A stretch of DNA of 64,000 nt from Magnolia sinica (Eukaryota; Streptophyta; Magnoliopsida; Magnoliales; Magnoliaceae), in assembly GCF_029962835.1 (NCBI RefSeq), contig NC_080578.1, positions 48,415,001-48,479,000 of the forward strand, read 5' to 3'. Of this stretch, positions 58,458 through 64,000 are shown in pieces; the first letter of the stretch is position 1, and each line of letters opens with the position of its first letter. Below the pieces are notes generated by a model. That model was given only the letters and a program-made list of their open reading frames with translations, was not told where the DNA came from and did not search any database. The position numbers were made by a program, and so were the translations under genes.

Positions 58458-59603
58458 TTATTTTACTGAACTAGTTCGGCCCATCTTGATAACTTCCCAT
58501 AGTGAAGGAAAGCGGTGTTTAAAAAATCGGCCGTTTATAGGTGCATGTGCAACATTGCCATTAAGGTCCCTTAGAACGTAGGCTTTTCCTTTAAGGACTT
58601 GCTCGATGAAATATGGTCCGTCCCAGGTGGGAGACCATTTGCCTAACGCTCGGTTCTTCTGGCCGATGGGAAAAACCATCTTCTAGACCATGTCCCTTTC
58701 TTCGAAAGACTTTCCTTTAACCCTTTTGTTATACACTCTTACCACAATTGCTTTGTTGACCATGATAGAATTCAGGGCTCTGATATGAAACTCATCCAAC
58801 CCTTGAGCTCGGCCATCATTGCTTTTGTAAACTCTGGAGGACTAAATTGGGATTGATGTGCAACTCGCAATGACGGAACTATAATCTCCATAGGCAATAT
58901 TGCCTCATGCCTGTAGGTCAACGCAAATGGATTGACCCCTGTACTTGTATGCGGTGATATTCTATAGGCCCATAAAGCTTCAGATAGCTTGAGATGCCAC
59001 TCTCGTGGATTTCCTCGTATCATCTTCTTCAAAATGTTCTTGATTACCTTGTTGCTAGCCTCGGCCTGACCATTAGCCCGGGCATAATATGGGGTTGAAT
59101 GCAAGATCTTTATGCCATATTGGTCGGCCATGGTGCGCATTTCCTTGGCCGAGAAGGCAGCACCTCGATCCATGGTAATGGATTCTGTCACCCCAAAACG
59201 ATGAATGATGTTGGCCTCAATGAAGCTAATGATTTTTTTCGTGACCGACCTTTCTCATGGGTTTTGCTTCGACCCATTTGGTAAAGTAATCGGTTGACAC
59301 TATGATGAATGTATCCAGCCGGGTTGAAGGAGGGTGAATCTGACCAATTAAGTCGATCGCCCATCCCCGAAATGGCCATGGCTTTATGATAGGATGCAAT
59401 TCGGCTACAGGCACATGTTGGACTGGCCCATTTATTTGACACGCCTCACAACCCTTTGCGTATTGGATACAATCGGCCATCATTTCTAGCCAAAAGTGCC
59501 CATAACACCTAAGCATAAGCCTTATCTTCCTTCTCGCTTGGTGAGCCTCGCAAATGCCTTTATGAACTCCTTCCATGACTGACATAATTTCATTCTTATA
59601 CAA
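58458..59603 (-). pseudogene. Tat2 integrase
   Basis: The zinc region has HKGICEAHQARRKIRLMLR, GHFWLEMMADCIQYAKGCEACQ. The core has GWAIDLIGQIHPPSTRLD, DYFTKWVEAKPM, then after a one-base shift near 59235 ESITMDRGAAFSAKEM and ARANGQAEASNKVIKNILKK. D, D and E of the DDE triad are all present. WAYRISPHTSTGVNPFALTY and the C-terminal GKWSPTWDGPYFIEQVLKGK complete it. Its 3' end abuts the antisense gene cluster. Confidence 0.92.
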
Positions 59604-59836
59604 ACATCGAAGTAAAACTCCATCGGTCCCTTACCGATACAGTTCATTATCAACCATCACATAATTGATGGCCGACCTTCACACATTCCTGTCAGTCTTA
59701 GTGCGAGGACTTTGTAAGTAACCCATGAGAGGAGCTCACCAATCACCCTCTTCAACTTCTATTTGACAAATTTCCACCAATTTTTCTCTCTGGAAAACCT
59801 TCTTTGGACCGTGACCGACCGACCGGTCGATCCTTT

Positions 59837-60235
59837 CTAGGCTTCTAGACCTGTAGCTAGTTGTGCCATTTCGTTGGCATCCACATTATGCTCTCGAGTG
59901 ATGTGCATCAGCTGGACCTCATCAAATTGTTCGAGTGACTGGATTTGCACAGCATAGTATAGTGATAAAGATGAGCTGGTGCACTTAAACGCTCCCGCCA
60001 TTTGATTTATCACTAGCTGTGAATCCCAGATGATCATCACGTCTCTTACTCATAATTCTAATAATATCTCTATGTCGATTATCATGGCTTCATACTCGAC
60101 CTGATTGTTGGTGCATTCAAATTCTAACTGGAACGCAAACTCTTGCCGATTCCCATTAGGAGCAATCAATAGTATTCCAGCTCCAGACATCTCATGTGTC
60201 CTCGACCTGTCGAAAATCAATTTCCACGGTGTCAG
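59837..60235 (-). pseudogene. Tat2 second (archaeal-type) RNase H
   Basis: WKLIFDRSRTHEMSGAGILL (the family's usual W-x-LYFDGS reads FDRS here), ECTNNQVEYEAMIIDIEILL, then IWDSQLVINQMAGAFKC and MHITREHNVDANEMAQLATG. One stop separates two open pieces. With the Tat1 copy it places both elements in the Tat lineage. Confidence 0.88.
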
Positions 60236-60289
60236 CTGCACATAATATAGATCTAAGATGCCCAAAGGAATTTGCTCCTCGAGATCTGA

Positions 60290-60840
60290 AAGGTGATCGG
60301 CCAAAAAATCTGTTATGACCCGACCTTTTATTGCTTTCTGTGGCACATAATACAAATCAAATTCAGATAAGGTCAACACCCATTTAACAATTTGACCGCT
60401 AAGAGTCAACCGATTTAACATATATTTCACTAAATCAGTCATAACTATTACATTTACTCTCTAGACCAACAAATAATGCCTCAATTTAGTGGCCGCGAAG
60501 TACAATGATAAGCATAATTTTTCTATAGCTGAGTACCTTTTCTCCGCATCAAGCAACGTCCGACTCAAATAATAGATTACCCTTTATTTTCGCATGTCAT
60601 CATCTTGAGCAAGGAGAGCCTCGACCGAAACTGCCGAAGCTGAGATATACAACTTGAGCGGTCGATTCTGTATAGGGGGAATCAACACAGGTAGCTTCAT
60701 TAGATACTCTTTGATTTTGTCAAAAGCCAACTGCTGCTCCTCCCACACAAATTTGGTCCCTTGTTTCAATTTGAGCAAATGAGAAAAGATGTTAGTCTTG
60801 CCTGCGCAGTTAGATATAAATTGCCTAAAAAAATTTACAT
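60290..60840 (-). pseudogene. Tat2 RNase H (RT-linked)
   Basis: FVWEEQQLAFDKIKEYLMKL, PLKLYISASAVSVEALLAQD, then VIYYLSRTLLDAEKRYS and VKWVLTLSEFDLYYVPQKAI. It links RT and the second RNase H. Single stops interrupt it near 60584 and 60442. Confidence 0.88.
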
Positions 60841-60862
60841 GACCTAGGAATCTCTACAACTC

Positions 60863-61746
60863 TTAAGTCTTATTTCTTAGAGGCCGTGCATTAATTACGG
60901 CCTGGGCCTTGTTTTGATCGATTTCGATCCCTCTTTGATGTTCCAGGAATCTTAAGAAATTATCGGCTAAGACGACAAAAACGCACTTCAGTGGATTCAT
61001 TTGTAACTTGTGGTGTCTCATCCATTCAACGGATTTGCGCAAATGTGCTTGGTGCTCGCTCACATCGATCGATTTGACTACCACGTCGTCTATATAAACC
61101 TCCATAAAGCGACCGATCATGTCATGAAAAATGGTAAATTGCCCTTTGATATGTGGCACTTGCGTTCTTCAACCCAAAAGGCATCATGACCCAACAATAC
61201 GTTCCCAAGGGTCTTGGACATCTGAATGTTGTCTTGGGAATGTCATCCAATGCTTTGTATATTTGATTGTACTTAGAGTGCCCATCTAGAAAGGACACAA
61301 TCCCGTGTCCCGTGGCCCAGTCAATAAGCTGATCGGCTATTGGCATGAAATATTCATCCTTCGGTGTAGCCAGATTTAAATTTTGAAAATCGATACATAC
61401 TCTCAACTTACCGTTCTTTTTCAGTACGGGGACTATATTCGACATCCATTTTGCATATTTAATCAGTCGTATAAAAATGGCTTTCAAGAGTCGCTCGATC
61501 TCTTCCTTAATCTTGATAGTGATCTATGTCGTCAATCGTCATCCGCCTTGGCGGTTGTTTATACGGCATGTACCCTTCCTTGGGTAGCCTGTGTTTGACC
61601 AGGGATCTATCAAGTCCTGGCATGTCATGATAGTCCCACGCGAAGCAGTCAGCAAACTTTGAAAGCAGACTTATTATCATTTCTTTTTCAGGCGGACGCA
61701 ATAAGTTGCTTATGAACACTGGCTTTAGGTCATGATCTGTTCCCAA
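60863..61746 (-). pseudogene. Tat2 reverse transcriptase
   Basis: It begins with FADCFAWDYHDMPGLDRSLV and YKQPPRRM (61507-61746). Then come NGKLRVCIDFQNLNLATPKD, SFLDGHSKYNQIYKALDD, MPFGLKNASATYQRAI and the catalytic YIDDVVVKS (about 61100). LQMNPLKCVF and EHQRGIEIDQNKAQAV follow. Two frameshifts and few stops. The catalytic aspartates are intact. Confidence 0.92.
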
Positions 61747-61752
61747 ATTAAC

Positions 61753-62207
61753 TTAAACAAGTGGGTCCTGAACTTGCTGTCGATCATCCTCTTTTTCTTC
61801 GAGGAAATCTTCAAACTTTAAACCATCTTCTTCATTCGGTTCGCTTTTTTTAGCCAAATTCACAAACATTCCTTTATTGGCCTCCTCCAAACTCTCTTCA
61901 AGTCTTTTTATTCTGGCCGTGAATTCGGCCCCGATCGTCTCTTTCTTTAGTGCTTCAGTCATGGGATATCCTCAATGACACAGCGAGGGACCACCCTATA
62001 AAGGACAATGCCCTTCGGTCGGTCATCATTGCTTTGAGTTACCTCCAAAATGGCTTGCACGATACTTTCTGGATTCTTTTTCACGGTAATTCCAGTAGGG
62101 CGACCAAGTTTATTTCTTCCAGTAAATTTGATAGGTCCTACCTCTTCGCCGTAATAATATACTTCGTTGGCGTTTGATGTGGCCAAAAATGGCTTATTAT
62201 TGGCCAT
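61753..62207 (-). pseudogene. Tat2 protease-RT linker region
   Basis: Charged linker of the gag-pol frame: GEEVGPIKFTGRNKLGRPTG and SIVQAILEV (61959-62207), then a Glu/Lys-rich stretch (61753-61962). No domain recognised. It is open apart from one frame change. Confidence 0.6.
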
Positions 62208-62231
62208 AATTAGCTCTACCTTGTTTTGATT

Positions 62232-62903
62232 CTAGAAAATGACTAATTGGTGAAGGGAGGATGGGATGCATGCGAAAGAATGGATCCAATCCCTTCCTAA
62301 TAGCACATTGTAACTTGATGAAGTATCCACCACAAAGAATGGTGCTAACACTGTCTTAGTGCCCATGGTCAAATCGACTGGCAAGACGCCATGTGCATTT
62401 TTGACGTGGTCAACAAAATTGCTAACGGTTACCTTTGACGGGATTAAATCGGTCATTATCTTGCCCAATTTAGCCATCATCATCTTCGGCAATAGATTGA
62501 CTGCGGCCCCATTGTCTACTAATATCCTGGTTATAGGACATCCGTCTAAATGGGCCGATATATACAATGGTTTAAGGTGTTGTGTCATGTCGCTGGTAGG
62601 TTTATCAATAATTACTTTTTCAGACGCACCATCAACCATTATAGTGATTGTATCAACATGTGGCGTTTTCTCAGTGCTGATTTCGCTTCTCTCTCGTTCC
62701 CCAAACGGAAAGGAAGCATGCTGTATGATTATGGGAGGGGAATGTTCTTCCACATCCCCAGGCATTGTGTTTGGTTGTGTGGGCCGTGCCTGAAAGCTAT
62801 TCGGCAGTGTCAAGACCATATTACAATGGAACGTTACAGGAGATAACGAACCAAACACAATTTCACCACTCAAACCTTGCCCCCCTAGTTTTTTCAGATT
62901 CAA
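62232..62903 (-). pseudogene. Tat2 aspartic protease
   Basis: A 223-codon open stretch. HLKPLYISAHLDGCPITRIL is followed by the active-site block VDNGAAVNLLPKMMMAKLGK, then VDLTMGTKTVLAPFFVVDTS and YNVLLGRDWIHSFACIPSSL. The family's D-[ST]-G reads D-N-G, a variant I have often seen in Tat/Ogre-type proteases. The piece is still open although its neighbours are broken. Confidence 0.85.
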
Positions 62904-63216
62904 TTTTATTGATCTAGCTGCGGGGTTCTTCTGTCATAGGTTCGGCTTAGAATTTGGTCGTTGGCATATGTTTTTCTGCATTTGCGGTCGACGAGAGTTC
63001 ATTGACCAACCATTTTTTGCCTAGAAACAAACTTCACTTAAGTAATCAGACATATTACCACCACTGTCTTCTTCTTTAAACTCTTTCGACCCTGCCGAGT
63101 GGTTTGGCGGGTCGGCAGTATTCTGTGCTTCAATTGGTAGGATGACTTCGATTTTATTTACTGCCACTTGCTCATCCATCTTGGGAGCTCTCCAAAATGG
63201 ACGATGAAGTTCGGTG

Positions 63217-64000
63217 CTAAGCTAGGAGAAAGTTCCTCCCCTTTCTGCTCCTCTTTTTGTCACGGCTATCTCTCTTTGCCATCGACGCTTTTGAGGTTTT
63301 GTCATGGTTTCCGGCACGGCTGGAAACTTTGGGTGAACAACTCGTTTCCATACACCTTCCCGCATGTTTGGAGGCTTGACTGTTCTCGTCAAGGGTGGCC
63401 CCCAACGTGAGCGGCGAACATAAGCTAAATTCGTTGATCGTGCTCGACCATGAATACTACTGCAGTATTCTCTTCCCCTTTCGGGAGGGTTCCTTGATGG
63501 CGACATGATTTCTCGCGCGCATCGACCGTGGATCTGAGAGTTTTGCTGTCTATCATTGGTAACGGTTGTTCGATCATTATGAGGACGAGGAGTCCAACGA
63601 TACCTTCGCCTTTGTCGACTGGCCTTCTCCCATGAATTTCTTGAGTCGAGATTGATCTTTGGCCTTGGACGGCTCCTGAAATCAGCCGTGACCATATTTC
63701 TATGTTGGCAGGAAATGGATTGGTGTTGATCAACATCGCCTCCTTGTCCTTCTCAGGGAACTTCAGTAAACCACGGTCGATATGATCTTGGATTACGTTC
63801 CTGAAAACAACACATTTGTTAGTGGCATGTGACGGAGAGCCATGCCATTTACAATAGTTAATCTTTTACAATTCCTTGGTTGAGGGTATTTTATGATTGA
63901 TGGGAATTTTAATGAATTTCCCAACCAATAGAATATCAAATATTTCCTCACCTCGGGTGATATCAAAGGCATATACTTTTTAAGCCTTTGTGTGGTCAAG
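63217..64000 (-). pseudogene. Tat2 gag, C-terminal part
   Basis: The nucleocapsid-like motif CKWHGSPSHATNKCVVFR (about 63855-63800) keeps its C-x2-H-x4-H-x4-C spacing. NVIQDHIDRGLLKFPEKDKE and TNPFPA follow, typical of Tat-lineage gag. Downstream is a basic linker (63222-63695, RRRYRWTPRPHNDR). The N-terminal capsid region lies beyond the window. Confidence 0.82.

Larger units (their letters stand above)
50610..64000 (-). mobile_element. Tat2: Ty3/gypsy retrotransposon, Tat lineage, with antisense gene cluster; runs off the right edge
   Basis: Reading on the - strand from the right edge: gag C-terminus, protease, RT, RNase H, second RNase H and integrase (ending 58458). A 6.7-kb region of genes on the opposite strand follows (51640-58311), then a polypurine tract and the 3' LTR (51525-50610). 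The 5' LTR and gag N-terminus lie beyond 64000. More than 13.4 kb is already visible, against 10.2 kb for all of Tat1. The excess is in the antisense region. Inserted in the zinc-finger gene's presumed intron 2. Confidence 0.9.

Noticed and set aside
63222..63695. 157-codon - strand frame as a separate gene
   Set aside because: Basic linker continuing from the Tat2 gag region, and it overlaps other frames of the same element.

Overview
The window looks like nuclear DNA of a flowering plant. It holds fragments of two intron-containing host genes set in deeply nested transposable elements. There are no bacterial-type operons, CRISPR arrays or rRNA genes, and I saw no tRNA genes. The element families are plant ones: L1-type LINE, Mutator-like, Tourist-like MITEs, copia-like LTRs, long chromovirus-like LTRs, and Ty3/gypsy elements of the Tat lineage with a second RNase H. 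The abundance of one module (GGGCCCACCATGATGTAT...TCCACACCGTCCATCC) reminds me of magnoliid genomes, but that is only an impression.

Layout. 1-3029: a decayed LINE (+ strand) ending in an AAT-rich tail, split by two MITEs. 3797-6214 (- strand): four exons encoding the N-terminal half of a plastid-lipid-associated (fibrillin/PAP) protein. Its third intron carries a small TIR element and a diverged tandem duplication, and its 3' exons are not found. 7410-10337: a non-autonomous Mutator-like element with long terminal inverted repeats and a perfect 9-bp target duplication, filled with tandem repeats. 10.6-13.36 kb: old element remnants. 13358-26551: three solo LTRs of one family (- orientation), two of them inserted into the third. 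26.55-36.5 kb: further LTR pieces, including two copia-like ones and a Tourist-like MITE. 37834-48011: a complete but decayed Tat-lineage retrotransposon (Tat1, + strand). 50012-50326 (+): the first two coding exons of a C2H2 zinc-finger protein gene that looks like the ZUFSP/ZUP1 (peptidase C78) type. 50610-64000: a second Tat-lineage retrotransposon (Tat2, - strand) that runs off the right edge.

The most unusual part is the region of Tat2 between its integrase and its 3' LTR. On the strand opposite to gag-pol it holds a long reading frame with a plant mobile domain (PMD) and a coiled-coil tail. After this come three tandem paralogous small genes of about 220-237 codons at 55242-55904, 56400-57113 and 57633-58311. 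They repeat every ~1.2 kb, and each has a TATA-like box 58-83 bp before its ATG. The first is fully open; the others are broken almost only by stops explainable as C-to-T changes. Tat1 has a different antisense gene, of the 'putative gypsy type transposon' (PF04195-like) kind, in the same position. I do not recognise the three-gene family; it is my main candidate for something undescribed.

All family calls rest on reading motifs by eye. No searches were run.
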